A DNA stretch of 64,000 nucleotides, from contig NZ_PVNL01000004.1 of assembly GCF_002994635.1 (NCBI RefSeq), forward strand, positions 115,381 to 179,380, in the 5' to 3' direction. The notes under the pieces are model-generated. The model saw only the letters and a program-made list of their open reading frames with translations. It was not told the DNA's origin and ran no database searches. Positions 44,425-54,059 of this stretch are shown here, in pieces; the stretch's first letter is position 1, and each line of letters opens with the position of its first letter. A program made the position numbers and the translations under genes. The stretch comes from Enhygromyxa salina. GTDB lineage: Bacteria; Myxococcota_A; Polyangia; Nannocystales; Nannocystaceae.

Positions 44425-46392
44425 ATGGGCAAGAGCGTCGCCGTGCAACTGATCGAGGCTCACCTGCTCGAAGGTACGCTCGAGCCGGGCACCGAGATCG
44501 GGCTTCGCATCGACCAGACCCTGACGCAGGATGCCACTGGGACCTTGGTCATGCTGGAGCTCGAGGCCATGGGCCTCGAGCGGGTGCGCACCGAGCTGTC
44601 GGTCCAATACGTCGATCACAACATCATTCAGGCCGACTACAAGAACCCGGACGATCATCTGTTCTTGCGCAGCGCGTGTCAGCGGTTTGGGATCTGGTTC
44701 AGCCCGCCCGGAAATGGCGTGAGCCACCCGGTCCACCAGGAGCGGTTTGGCAAGCCCGGCAAGACCTTGTTGGGCGCCGACAGCCACACCTGCGCGGCTG
44801 GGGCGATCGGGATGTTGGCGATCGGGACCGGCGGTCTCGAGGTTGCGATGGCGATGGCTGGCGAGCCCTATCACGTCAACATGCCCGAGATCTGGGGGGT
44901 CGAGCTCACCGGTCGATTGCCCGACTGGGTCAGCGCCAAGGACATCATCTTGGAGCTGCTGCGGCGCCACGGCGTGGCCGGCGGGCTCGGGCGGATCATC
45001 GAGTATCGGGGCTCGGCGCTGGCGTCGCTGTCCGCGATGGACCGCCACGTGCTCGCCAACATGGGCGCCGAGCTTGGCGCGACCACGACGGTGTTTCCCT
45101 CTGACGCGGAGACTCGGCGGTTCCTGACCGCCCAGGGGCGTGAGGCGGACTGGCAACGACTGGTCCCCGAGCCGGACGCACACTACGACCATCACGACCA
45201 CATCGAGCTGAGCGAGCTCGAGCCGCTGATCGCCATGCCGTCGAGCCCCGGCAACGTGCGAGCCGTCCAAGATGTCGCCGGAGAAGAGATCTATCAGGCC
45301 TATATTGGGTCATCGGCCAACCCTGGCTATCGTGACTTCGCGGTGGCCGCGTCGATGGTCGCCGGCAAGCACGTGCACGATCAGGTGTCATTTGATGTCA
45401 ACCCAGCGTCGCGCCAGGTGTTGATGGACCTGATCCGCGACGAGCACCTCGCGGCATTGGTCGGGGCGGGCGCGCGTCTGCATCAAGTCGGGTGCAATGG
45501 CTGCATCGGCATGGGTCAGGCACCCGCGACCGGCAAGCTCAGCCTGCGCACGGTGCCACGCAATTTCCCGGGGCGCTCGGGCACCGAAGACGACCGGGTG
45601 TGCCTGGTCAGCCCCGAGACGGCGGTCGCGTCGGCGCTCGCTGGCGTGATCACGGATCCACGCACGATGGACATGCCGTATCCCAGCATCGAGCAACCAG
45701 CTCGGGCGTCGGTTCGTGTCGCTCAGGTCGACTTCGTCGCGCCGGTCCCCCTCGAGCAGGCGCGCGGGGTCGAGCTGCGCAAGGGGCCCAACATCAAATC
45801 GCTGCCCGCGTTGGGGCCGCTCCCCGATCAGCTGGTGCTACCGATCTTGCTGGAGGTCGGCGATGACATCTCGACAGACGAGATCCTCCCGGCCGGGGTC
45901 AACGTGCTCCCGCTGCGGAGCAACATCCCCGCGATCAGCGAATTCACGTTTGCGGCGATCGACAAGACCTACCCCCAGCGAGCCCGCGATACTGGCGACC
46001 ACGCGATCATTGCGGGGCGGAATTACGGCCAGGGCTCGAGCCGCGAGCACGCAGCGTTGGCGCCGCGAACCCTCGGTCTGCGGGCAGTGCTGTGCGTCAG
46101 CTTCGCTCGCATTCACCGTCAGAACTTGATCAACATGGGCGTGCTGCCGCTCGAGTTCATGCACGTGGCGGACTTCGGGCACCTGTCGAATGGGGCGAGG
46201 CTGGTCATCGACAATGTCCGCGAGCAGATCGTCAATTCGGAGGTCGTCGAGGTCCGCGAGGTGACCGAGCGGGGGATCGTACGCACGATCCGAACCGTTC
46301 GAGCCCGTCACCTGCTGTCGCCGCGCCAGGTCCAGGTGGTGCTCGCAGGCGGGCTGATCCAGTGGATGCGCGCGCAGCTGCTGGCTACATGA
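44425..46392 (+). CDS. Aconitate hydratase (short, Aquifex-type)
   Basis: The 655-residue protein has the [4Fe-4S] cysteines C123 (ADSHTCAAGAIG), C357 and C360 (VGCNGCIGMG), plus NYGQGSSREHAAL and ISTDEILPAG, with the swivelling domain at the C-terminus. It is shorter than AcnA (about 890) and corresponds to the putative single-chain aconitase type of about 650 residues. It would interconvert citrate and isocitrate in the TCA cycle, although relatives act on other hydroxy acids. The start ATG is 7 bases after taagct, suggesting a leaderless transcript. Its 3' end overlaps the convergent HD-hydrolase gene by 8 bases. Confidence 0.9.
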   Translation: MGKSVAVQLIEAHLLEGTLEPGTEIGLRIDQTLTQDATGTLVMLELEAMGLERVRTELSVQYVDHNIIQADYKNPDDHLFLRSACQRFGIWFSPPGNGVSHPVHQERFGKPGKTLLGADSHTCAAGAIGMLAIGTGGLEVAMAMAGEPYHVNMPEIWGVELTGRLPDWVSAKDIILELLRRHGVAGGLGRIIEYRGSALASLSAMDRHVLANMGAELGATTTVFPSDAETRRFLTAQGREADWQRLVPEPDAHYDHHDHIELSELEPLIAMPSSPGNVRAVQDVAGEEIYQAYIGSSANPGYRDFAVAASMVAGKHVHDQVSFDVNPASRQVLMDLIRDEHLAALVGAGARLHQVGCNGCIGMGQAPATGKLSLRTVPRNFPGRSGTEDDRVCLVSPETAVASALAGVITDPRTMDMPYPSIEQPARASVRVAQVDFVAPVPLEQARGVELRKGPNIKSLPALGPLPDQLVLPILLEVGDDISTDEILPAGVNVLPLRSNIPAISEFTFAAIDKTYPQRARDTGDHAIIAGRNYGQGSSREHAALAPRTLGLRAVLCVSFARIHRQNLINMGVLPLEFMHVADFGHLSNGARLVIDNVREQIVNSEVVEVREVTERGIVRTIRTVRARHLLSPRQVQVVLAGGLIQWMRAQLLAT

Positions 46393-46942
46393 ACGCGGCG
46401 TAGCTGGCGATCTTCGCCAACAGCCGGGGGCCGAGCACCGGGCAGGCCTCGCCGAGCTGGGCGTGAATCTCGATCGCCCCGTCGCGGTAGCTGCGGATCT
46501 TGGCGGGCTTCCAGTCGCTCGGCGGCGCCTGCAGGTTGGTGATCCGATCGCCGAGCTTGACCATCCAGATCTCGGGCCCTAGCTGGCGGATCCGGGCCAA
46601 GCTGTCGCGCATCTGGGCCGGCTTGTCGCCGACCGCAGAGTCCTTGCTCAGCGCCCGCACGCCGTCGGCGACGTCGCTACCGAAGACCTTGGCGAGCTCG
46701 GCGGCGCTGACCGAGGTGTCTTCGACCACGTCGTGCAAGAGCGCGCACTGGATCGCCAGGTCCGGCCGCGCGACCCCAACGCCGAGCTGGGCGCGCACGC
46801 TGATCGCGTTGGCGACCTCCATCGCGACGGCGCCGACATGCACGAGATACGGCAGCCCGGTGCCCAGCTCGTGCTGTCCCCGGTGAGCCTCGGCGGCGAA
46901 CCGCCACGCGGTGAGCCAGGCATCGGGTGACCACAGTGACAT
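46385..46942 (-). CDS. HD-domain hydrolase, small SpoT/MESH1-like
   Basis: The 185-residue protein matches a stand-alone (p)ppGpp hydrolase domain. The expected metal and catalytic residues are visible: H35 (LVHVGAVAM), H70-D71 (ALLHDVVED), E74-D75 and D132 (KLGDRITNL). No synthetase or TGS domain is present, as in small alarmone hydrolases such as MESH1. The likely role is degrading (p)ppGpp or a related nucleotide; metal-dependent phosphohydrolases with other substrates share the fold. The gene ends within the aconitase gene by 8 bases. Confidence 0.85.
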   Translation of the reverse strand: MSLWSPDAWLTAWRFAAEAHRGQHELGTGLPYLVHVGAVAMEVANAISVRAQLGVGVARPDLAIQCALLHDVVEDTSVSAAELAKVFGSDVADGVRALSKDSAVGDKPAQMRDSLARIRQLGPEIWMVKLGDRITNLQAPPSDWKPAKIRSYRDGAIEIHAQLGEACPVLGPRLLAKIASYAAFM

Positions 46943-47062
46943 GCCCCATCATGCCTCGCGGTCGCGCGGGGGGATACCCCTAAACCGCGCTGACCGGGGG
47001 GCAGGATCAACCGTTTTGGCGCGGCGCAAGAACATCATCAGCGCGAGACGAGTCTATTTTGT

Positions 47063-47374
47063 ATGCCCCGCCATCTGTTGTTGTCGTCGCTGGTCCTCAC
47101 CTGTGGACTGAGCCTTGGATGCTCGGTCACGATGACAACCTCCGCGGCGGGCCACCCGACCCGCTCCGTCCAATCCAGCAGCCGCCTGAGCTCTAGCTCC
47201 GGCGGCTGTTGCTGTTCGAGCCGGCCGTCGAGCACGCGGCCCAACACCTCGGGCCCGACCGGCGACCGCGGCGGCCCCCGGCCCAGCAGCAGCCCCAAGC
47301 CAACGCCGAAGCCGACCCCACCGAGCGCGCGGCCGATCCCCAAGCCGCCGCGTCCCAAGCCCCAGATTCAGTAG
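47063..47374 (+). CDS. Small Ser/Pro-rich lipoprotein
   Basis: The 103-residue product has a lipoprotein signal (CGLSLGC), a Ser-rich segment with a GGCCCSS cluster, and a Pro/Lys-rich tail (SPKPTPKPTPPSARPIPKPP). It is of low complexity and probably a flexible surface peptide. The start is an ATG 2 bases after a tattttg -10-like block; there is no Shine-Dalgarno. The function is unknown. Confidence 0.6.
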   Translation: MPRHLLLSSLVLTCGLSLGCSVTMTTSAAGHPTRSVQSSSRLSSSSGGCCCSSRPSSTRPNTSGPTGDRGGPRPSSSPKPTPKPTPPSARPIPKPPRPKPQIQ

Positions 47375-47385
47375 CGCAGACGGGC

Positions 47386-49113
47386 TCAGGCTGGCGCGCT
47401 CTGGGGCCCGCGAACCAGCCGACCGGGGAGCTTACCCGTGGGCTCGTTGGCCTGGCGAATGATCTGACCCGACACGATCGTGTGGGTGATGCCCTCAGCC
47501 CGCTGCACGAAGCGGCGACCGTCGGCTGGGAGATCGTAGATCATCTCGGGCGCGTGCAGCTTCATCGCGTCGAAGTCGATCACGTTGAGATCGGCCTTGT
47601 AGCCAATCGCGATGCGCCCGCGATCGTCGAGACCATAGAAGCTGGCCGTGTCCGACGACAGGGTCTTGACGATGAACTCGAGCGGCAGCTTGTCACCGCG
47701 GGTCCGGTCGCGGACCCAGTGGGTGAGCATGAAGGTCTGGATGCTCGCGTCACAGATCGCGCCACAGTGGGCCCCACCGTCGCCCAGGCCAAGCCGCGTG
47801 CGCGGGTGTTGCAGCAGCGTGCGCAGGGCGTCGAGGTTGTTGTGCGCGTAGTTGAAGATCGGAAAATAGACGATGCCGCGCCCGTCGTTCTCCATCATCC
47901 AGTCCCAGACCACGCCCGGCGCGACGTCGCCCTTGCGCGCGGCCACGGCGGTCGCCGACTGCTCGGGATCGGGCTCGTAGTTGGGCACCTCGCCCAGCCG
48001 GTACATCTTGTGAAAGCTCGAGATGATGTAGTCCTCGAATTCACCGAACGAGAACGGCTTCTCGTTGACGACCCGGTCGCGCGTCGCCTGGTCGCGCAGC
48101 CGCGGCAGCCGCTCGGCGAACGGTAGCCCATGCAGCGGCATGTACGTGGGGTAGGGCATGAACGGCACGGCGGTGCCCGCCCAGGTCATCAAGATCCCGT
48201 TGGGGCGACCGGCGACCTGGGCCCAGATCGGCAGGTCGTCCCTCTCGGCCTCGTCGAGCAGGCCGAGCATCTGCTTCCAGAGATCGGGCTTTTGATCGGT
48301 CTGCAGCAGGTTGAAGCTGACCGAGCAGCCGGCCTCTTGCGCGAGCCGACGCATCCACGGGTACTCCTCGACCATGTCGACGTGGTTGCCGGTCATCTGG
48401 AACATCACGCCGCCGCCATCGGCGACCGCGCGGCCCATGGCGAATAGCTCGCGCTCGTCGGCGAAGGTGCCGGGCACGTACTCACCGTCCATGCCCTTGT
48501 GGATCGGCGTGCGCGAGGTCGAGAACCCCAGCGCGCCGGCCTCGGTGCCCTCGCGGACGATCTTGGCCATCGCCGCCAGGTCTTCGTCGGTCGCGGCCTC
48601 GTGCTTGGCCCCGCGGCGGCCCATCACGTAGGCCCGCAGCGCGCCGTGGGGGACCTGCGCGCAGATGTCGATTGCCCGCGGCTTGCTGTCGATCGCGTCG
48701 AGGTACTCGGGGAAGCTCTCCCACGCCCAGATCATGCCCTCGGTCATGGCGGCGCCGGGGATGTCCTCCACGCCCTCCATCAGGCTGATCAACCACTTGC
48801 GCTGATCCGGCGCGGCCGGGGCGAACCCGACCCCGCAGTTGCCCATGACCACCGTCGTGACCCCGTGCCAGCTCGACGGCGTGACCTGGGGATCCCAGGT
48901 CACCTGGGCATCGTAGTGGGTGTGGACGTCGACGAAGCCCGGCGTGACCAGCTTGCCGGTCGCGTCGATCTCTTCGCGTCCGGGCGGGAGATCGGGATCG
49001 ATCGCAACGATCTTGGCGTCACGAATGCCAACGTCAGCGCGGCGCCGAGCGGCACCGGTGCCGTCGACGACGGTGCCACCACGGATCACGAGGTCGAAGC
49101 TAGGGGCTTCCAT
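47386..49113 (-). CDS. N-acyl-D-amino-acid deacylase-type amidohydrolase
   Basis: The 575-residue protein is an amidohydrolase of the D-aminoacylase group: an N-terminal beta sandwich (DLVIRGGTVVDGTG, KLVTPGFVDVHTHYD with the HxH metal site), then GNCGVGFAP, and GDGGAHCG near the C-terminus with the catalytic Asp region. The substrate is probably an N-acyl-D-amino acid or related amide. Its length is slightly above the 480-550 of characterised enzymes. The start ATG is unambiguous. The gene is 67 bases upstream (minus order: after) of the Gly-Asp-linker lipoprotein gene and may follow it on one transcript. Confidence 0.85.
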   Translation of the reverse strand: MEAPSFDLVIRGGTVVDGTGAARRRADVGIRDAKIVAIDPDLPPGREEIDATGKLVTPGFVDVHTHYDAQVTWDPQVTPSSWHGVTTVVMGNCGVGFAPAAPDQRKWLISLMEGVEDIPGAAMTEGMIWAWESFPEYLDAIDSKPRAIDICAQVPHGALRAYVMGRRGAKHEAATDEDLAAMAKIVREGTEAGALGFSTSRTPIHKGMDGEYVPGTFADERELFAMGRAVADGGGVMFQMTGNHVDMVEEYPWMRRLAQEAGCSVSFNLLQTDQKPDLWKQMLGLLDEAERDDLPIWAQVAGRPNGILMTWAGTAVPFMPYPTYMPLHGLPFAERLPRLRDQATRDRVVNEKPFSFGEFEDYIISSFHKMYRLGEVPNYEPDPEQSATAVAARKGDVAPGVVWDWMMENDGRGIVYFPIFNYAHNNLDALRTLLQHPRTRLGLGDGGAHCGAICDASIQTFMLTHWVRDRTRGDKLPLEFIVKTLSSDTASFYGLDDRGRIAIGYKADLNVIDFDAMKLHAPEMIYDLPADGRRFVQRAEGITHTIVSGQIIRQANEPTGKLPGRLVRGPQSAPA

Positions 49114-49180
49114 TCGCCGCAGGCTATCACGGTCTGGCCCGCGCTCGGCCCGGACGCGGGCCGGAGTTTGCCGCGGCCGC

Positions 49181-50902
49181 TCACGGCAGGCAGTTGGTCT
49201 GCCAGGTCTCCCCGCGGCCGACCGCGAGGTTGATCGGGATCACCAAGGTCGCCACGGGCAAGAAGCCCTCGCAGACCGCGGGAAACGGCCCAATGTGGAC
49301 GTCCTGGTCGCCGAGCAGGCCCGGCTCGACCACCTCGATCGAGTAGTTGATCGCCGAGTCCACGGCCATCTCGATCTGGTCGACGCAGCCGTTGAGGGCG
49401 TCGATGTTCTCGGGGATCGAGTTGTCTTCGGACACCCCGCAGGCGCCAAGGATCTGGTCGACCACGCCCTGCCATTGATCGCCCAGGATGATGAACAGGT
49501 TGAAGGCTGGATCGCTGTTGAAGTTCGACCCGTAGGCCCAGGTGTCGTAGCCAGGAACCGCAAACCCGACGCTGGCGCTGGCGCTGAACAGCTCGATGAC
49601 CGGCCCGTTGGGGTTGGGCGGCAGCAGGTAGTCGATCAGGTCCGACAAGATCAGGTTGTTGATGCTCTTGTCGAGCTGCTTGATCGCGTCGCCGTACCAG
49701 TCGTTGATCAGCCGGACCCGAATGTAGCTCTGGTTGAACATGCCGAGCGTGAGCCCGATCAGGCCAAACCTCGACGTGATGAAGGGATCCGGCGGCGCGA
49801 TGCCAAACAGGCCGTCGGCCTCGGCCTGGGCCCGGGCGATCACATACTCGTTGATCGCCAGCAGGGCGGGGGACATGTGGTCGCGGATCGACGCGGCCAG
49901 GGTCTGCCGGTTGGCGAGCAAGCCGTGGGTCGTGGGCTCGAGCGCCATCGCGGCCGTGAGGGCGGCGTCCAGCGTGACGCCTGCGGCCTCGAGCGCGGCG
50001 AGATCGGCCTCGGACGGCTCGACCTGGGGATCGAAGCCGGCGTAGGTCATGGTGAGCTCGTCGAGCGCAGCGTTGACCTGCGCGAGCGCGCCCGTGAGCG
50101 CCGCGTCGTCGGCGTTGGCCAAGATCCCGGCGTCGTCGAGGGCGGCGTCGCTGGGATAGCCGCCTGGCAGCGGGACCAAGACGTCGTCGAGCCCAGCGAG
50201 ATCGAGGTTGGGATCGGCGAGCGCGGCTCCTGCCGTGGCCAGGGTCGTGATCGCGTCGATGAGGAGCTGGTCGTCGCCACCGTCGGCGGCGAGCACCGCC
50301 GCGAGGCTCGAGCCGCTGGTGCCCAGCGCCGCCCCGACGTCAGCGAGGCGCGAGTCGATCGCGTCATTGAGGACCGCGAGCTCGTGCTCGCTCGACAGCT
50401 CCTGGCTGTCGACCTGCGTGCTGCACTCGATCGTCCAGGTCCCGAAGCTCTCGAACGCCCAGCTGTTGCCGCTGTCGACCACGCCGTCGACGGGGGACAC
50501 GGTGTACTCGAACGCGGGCTGGACCGCCGCCGGGAGCCCGTTCTCGAACAGCATGCACGCGGCCGTCAGCTCACCGTCGTTGTTGGCCTCGCGGATGACG
50601 TTGCTGTTGAGGAGCAGGTCGACGCGCATGCCAACGCCCGGATCGCCGTCGCCGTCGCCGGTTGGGTCGCCATCGCCATCACCGGTCGGGTCGCCGTCGC
50701 CATCGCCGGTCGGGTCGCCATCGCCATCACCGGTTGGGTCGCCATCGCCATCACCGGTTGGGTCGCCATCGCCATCGCCATCGCCGTCGCCCGTCTCGCC
50801 AGCATCGTCGAGCGCACCGTCACCGCCACCGTCGTCGGCGCAGGCGAGCGGGCCAAGCAGGGACAGGGGCAGGGCGAGACACAGACGAAGCGAGCGCAAC
50901 AT
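49181..50902 (-). CDS. Lipoprotein with Gly-Asp linker and helical domain of unknown function
   Basis: The 573-residue product has a lipoprotein signal (SLLGPLACADD), a Gly-Asp repeat linker (about 30-90), an Ig-like beta segment (AFEYTVSPVDGVVDSGNSW, about 105-165) and a helical Ala/Leu/Asp-rich region (about 175-420). The last 150 residues have three Cys and a hydrophobic block (INNLILSDLIDYLLPP). No enzymatic motif was seen. The start at 50902 gives a correct signal. It is divergent from the membrane-protein gene at 51018, with 115 bases between them. Confidence 0.72.
   Translation of the reverse strand: MLRSLRLCLALPLSLLGPLACADDGGGDGALDDAGETGDGDGDGDGDPTGDGDGDPTGDGDGDPTGDGDGDPTGDGDGDPTGDGDGDPGVGMRVDLLLNSNVIREANNDGELTAACMLFENGLPAAVQPAFEYTVSPVDGVVDSGNSWAFESFGTWTIECSTQVDSQELSSEHELAVLNDAIDSRLADVGAALGTSGSSLAAVLAADGGDDQLLIDAITTLATAGAALADPNLDLAGLDDVLVPLPGGYPSDAALDDAGILANADDAALTGALAQVNAALDELTMTYAGFDPQVEPSEADLAALEAAGVTLDAALTAAMALEPTTHGLLANRQTLAASIRDHMSPALLAINEYVIARAQAEADGLFGIAPPDPFITSRFGLIGLTLGMFNQSYIRVRLINDWYGDAIKQLDKSINNLILSDLIDYLLPPNPNGPVIELFSASASVGFAVPGYDTWAYGSNFNSDPAFNLFIILGDQWQGVVDQILGACGVSEDNSIPENIDALNGCVDQIEMAVDSAINYSIEVVEPGLLGDQDVHIGPFPAVCEGFLPVATLVIPINLAVGRGETWQTNCLP
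50638..50797. repeat. Coding minisatellite for a Gly-Asp linker
   Basis: A 24-base unit (gtcgccatcgccatcaccgg plus 4) is repeated about six times with few substitutions and encodes GDGDGDPT on the minus strand. Array changes by whole units preserve the frame. Confidence 0.85.
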
Positions 50903-51003
50903 GGGGCGCAGGCTCGCATGCCTACCGCTCGACGACCGTGGGCTAGCCAACGCTTTGCGCCAAAAACAGATGGGTATCGACCCGGCCGTGGCGTCTGGTC
51001 TGA

Positions 51004-51017
51004 TAGACTCCGCGCGC
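51004..51017 (+). promoter_or_regulatory. -10 element placed for a leaderless transcript
   Basis: TAGACT (51004-51009) ends 8 bases before the GTG at 51018. The intergenic region is divergent, so a promoter is needed here. No Shine-Dalgarno is present and the -35 match is weak. Confidence 0.4.
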
Positions 51018-52208
51018 GTGATCGAGCCGTCCGAGCCCTCTGACGCACCGCCGGACGTCGCCGGCTCGCTGCTCGCCGAGCTCGCCGCTGGCGGTGATCT
51101 CGTCGACGAAGGCGGGTTCTCGATCGACGCTGGCAAGGCGCTCGACAAGCTGCGTGGGTTCGCGCTGGCCGACCCGCATGCGTACGTGTTGCTGCTGATC
51201 GAGGCCGCGGTGCTCGGTGGCGCGGACCCGATCGAGATCGAGCTGGGGGCCGGCGTCGTCAGCATCGAGCTCGGGCCGATCGAGTTCAGCCGCGAGGAGC
51301 TCGAGCAGCTGTTCGCGGCGGTGTTCATCGATCTGTCCGACGCCGATCCGGTCGAGCGTCGCCGCCGACGGGCCCTGCAGAAGCTCGCGTTCGCCTGCAA
51401 CGCCGCGCTCAGCCTGGAGCCCAAGCAGATCGAGATCGAGTCGGGTGGCCAGGGCAGCGAGGGCCTGCACGTGCGCCTGTCACCCGAGCAGAAGCTCGGC
51501 GAGCTCGAGTCGCGCAAGCTGGTCGCGGGCGCGCGGGTGCGTGTGCATCACGGCGCGATCGCCAGCCTCGCTCAGGTTCAGTCGCCCGAGGAGGCGTTGA
51601 TCCGCTCGCACTGCGCCTACTCGCCGGCGGCGATCTTCATCGGCGACGAGCGGATCAGCCAGGGACTGCGCTTCGCCCTGCACGTGCAGCTCGTGCCCGA
51701 CGAGCTGCGCTTCTCACCCCAGGTTCGCAAGCGGACCAGGATCACCCTCGATGGTGCGCCGATCGGCCTCGCGGGCCTGCGCTACTCCGGCAACCAGCCC
51801 GCGGTGGTCTCGATCCTGACCAACGGCGTGCTCGCCGAGCGGTTCGAGCTTGGCAGCGCGTCGCGCCGGGCGGCGCCCGACTTCGGGGCGATCGTCGACG
51901 TCGATCTCCCCAAGGATCTCGGTCAGGCCAAGCTGCTGCGCGGGCCCGAGTTCACCCGCGTGCTCGATGCGATCTGGGCGGTCCACGACAAGATCGCCCC
52001 CGCGAAATTTGGTGACGCGACCGGCGTGGCCAGCGACCAGCCGGCCGAGCGCAGTCACGAAGGGATCTACCTGCCGATGTTGATCCTGGGTATCGGTACC
52101 GTGCTGACGATGTTCGGGTTCGGGAGCGGGGGTTGGTTGATGACGCTCGGGCTCGCAACCGCGGCGCTCGGCGTGGTGATCTTGTTGTTCCGCATACCAC
52201 GGAATTAG
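51018..52208 (+). CDS. Membrane-anchored protein with possible GHKL/HSP90-like fold
   Basis: The 396-residue product has an N-terminal region with DKLRGFALADPHAYVLLLIE, GADPIEIELGAGVVSIE and ALQKLAFACNAALSLEP, an order that recalls the ATP-lid fold of HSP90-like proteins but lacks the DxGxG and GxGxG motifs. Two closely spaced hydrophobic helices at the C-terminus (LPMLILGIGTVLTMFGF and MTLGLATAALGVVILLF) anchor it. The GTG start was chosen for its promoter position; an in-frame ATG at 50970 would add 16 residues. The fatty-acid CoA ligase gene starts 8 bases downstream, so they form an operon. The function is unknown and the fold call is tentative. Confidence 0.6.
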   Translation: MIEPSEPSDAPPDVAGSLLAELAAGGDLVDEGGFSIDAGKALDKLRGFALADPHAYVLLLIEAAVLGGADPIEIELGAGVVSIELGPIEFSREELEQLFAAVFIDLSDADPVERRRRRALQKLAFACNAALSLEPKQIEIESGGQGSEGLHVRLSPEQKLGELESRKLVAGARVRVHHGAIASLAQVQSPEEALIRSHCAYSPAAIFIGDERISQGLRFALHVQLVPDELRFSPQVRKRTRITLDGAPIGLAGLRYSGNQPAVVSILTNGVLAERFELGSASRRAAPDFGAIVDVDLPKDLGQAKLLRGPEFTRVLDAIWAVHDKIAPAKFGDATGVASDQPAERSHEGIYLPMLILGIGTVLTMFGFGSGGWLMTLGLATAALGVVILLFRIPRN

Positions 52209-52215
52209 TGACGCG

Positions 52216-54030
52216 ATGAGTGACACAAACAAAGCTTTGGCCGCGCTGGTTGGCCAGGCCCTCACCCGCACGCGGGCGATCCTCAAGGGCGCGCGCACCA
52301 ACTTCTTCTGGGATCCCGACTCGCACCAGAACATCCCGCTCGAGCTGCAGCGCTGGGCAGCCGAGCGCCCCCACGATCGCTTCTTGAGCTTCGAGGGTCG
52401 CGAGTGGACGATTGGGTCGTTCGACGCCGAGGTCAACCGTCACGCCCGAGCGTGGCGCGAGCTCGGCCTGGCGCGCGGGCAGGTCGTCGCGTTGCTGCTC
52501 GATAATCGGCCGGCGTTCCTGTTTCACTTCTACGCGCTGGCCAAGCTCGGAGTCGTCGCCTCGCTGATCAACCCCGCGCTCTCGGGGCCCGCCCTGCATC
52601 ACGCGCTGACGGTCTGCGAGCCCGCGGCGATCTTGCTGGGCGACGCGCAGCTGCCGGCCGTGCGCGAGCTCGTGGACCAGCCAGGCGACGCGGCGCTGCC
52701 GGTCGTCGATGCCCGGGTGCTGGTCGACGTCGAGGGTGACCGCCCCGAGCTCGACTGCGCCCCGTTCTCGGCCTGGAACCCGCGGGTGTCGGGGGTCGTG
52801 CCGCTCGCGCTCGGCGAGGCCGAGCTCCAGCAGCTGCACGGGGTGGTCGCCTACATTTATACGAGCGGCACCACGGGCCTGCCCAAGCCCGCGGTCGTCA
52901 AGCATCACCGGCTGCGCCGCGGTGGCGACGTGTTCGGCGGCCTCGCGCGCCTGACCACCAGTGACTGCGTGTACTGCTGCCTGCCGCTGTGCCACGCCAG
53001 CGGGACCGCGATCGCCGTACCCATGGCGATCTCCGCCCGGGCCCGGCTCACGCTCGCGCGCAAATTCTCCGCGAGTCGGTTCTGGACCGAGTGCCGGGCC
53101 GCCAACGCGACCGTGTGCATCTATATAGGTGAGCTGTGCCGGTACCTGTGCAACACGCCGCCCGGTCCCGACGACCGCGCCCACTCGGTCCGCTGCTTCG
53201 TCGGCAACGGCCTGCGCCCGGACATCTGGGACGGGTTTTGCGAGCGCTTCGGGATCGAGCGCGTCGGCGAGTTTTATGCCGCGACGGAGGGCAACGCCGA
53301 GACCGCCAACTTCCTCAACCGCAGCGGCACCGTCGGCCCGATGCTGCCGTGGAAGATGGCGCTGGCCCGCTGGGATGGCGAGCGCGGCCAGATCTGGCGG
53401 GGCGCCGATGGCTTCGCCGTCAAGGTTGGCGCGGGCGAGCCCGGGGTGTTGCTCGGCAAGATCGACGCCCGCAACCCCTACGCTGGCTACACCGATCAGA
53501 CCGCCAGCCAGCGCAAGGTCCTCACCGATCTGTTCGCGCCCGGCGACGCGTGGTTCGACACCGGTGATCTGCTCTCGCGCGACCGCATGTGGCACCTGCA
53601 CTTCGTCGATCGGCTCGGCGACACGTTTCGTTGGAAGGGCGAGAACGTGTCGACCCAGGAGGTCGCGCAGGTCCTCGACACCTGCGAGGGCGTGCTCGAG
53701 GCCAATGTCTATGGCGTGCAGATCCCCAACAGTGACGGCCGCGCGGGCATGGCCGCGATCGTGGTCACGCCCGAGTTCTCGCCCGAGCGACTGTTCGCCC
53801 ACGTCAGCGCCGAGCTCCCTGCCTACGCGGCGCCGCGGTTGTTGCGGGTGGTCGAGTGCCTGAGCACGACCGGCACCTTCAAGCACACCAAGGTCGAGCT
53901 GCGCGACGAGGGCTGGGACCTCGACCGCGTCCGCGACCTGCTGCTCCTGCGTGACAGCGCCGCCCAGACCTACGTCGAGCTCACGCCCGAGCGGGCGCAG
54001 GCGCTGCGCGACGGTAGCTGGCCGGTCTGA
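52216..54030 (+). CDS. Long-chain acyl-CoA synthetase (FATP/FadD6 type)
   Basis: The 604-residue protein is an AMP-forming ligase that converts fatty acids to acyl-CoA. Motifs: YIYTSGTTGLPKPAV (P-loop), EFYAATEGN (motif specific to the FATP/SLC27 group), WFDTGDLL and FRWKGENVSTQEVA, with a C-terminal cap containing GTFKHTKVELRDEGWD. Length and motif spelling favour the very-long-chain/FATP type over classical FadD. The start ATG is 7 bases after the preceding stop. A perfect 16-bp palindrome lies about 30 bases after its stop, before ftsZ. Confidence 0.92.
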   Translation: MSDTNKALAALVGQALTRTRAILKGARTNFFWDPDSHQNIPLELQRWAAERPHDRFLSFEGREWTIGSFDAEVNRHARAWRELGLARGQVVALLLDNRPAFLFHFYALAKLGVVASLINPALSGPALHHALTVCEPAAILLGDAQLPAVRELVDQPGDAALPVVDARVLVDVEGDRPELDCAPFSAWNPRVSGVVPLALGEAELQQLHGVVAYIYTSGTTGLPKPAVVKHHRLRRGGDVFGGLARLTTSDCVYCCLPLCHASGTAIAVPMAISARARLTLARKFSASRFWTECRAANATVCIYIGELCRYLCNTPPGPDDRAHSVRCFVGNGLRPDIWDGFCERFGIERVGEFYAATEGNAETANFLNRSGTVGPMLPWKMALARWDGERGQIWRGADGFAVKVGAGEPGVLLGKIDARNPYAGYTDQTASQRKVLTDLFAPGDAWFDTGDLLSRDRMWHLHFVDRLGDTFRWKGENVSTQEVAQVLDTCEGVLEANVYGVQIPNSDGRAGMAAIVVTPEFSPERLFAHVSAELPAYAAPRLLRVVECLSTTGTFKHTKVELRDEGWDLDRVRDLLLLRDSAAQTYVELTPERAQALRDGSWPV

Positions 54031-54059
54031 CAGGCCAGCCTGACCCGCGGCCACGGCGT

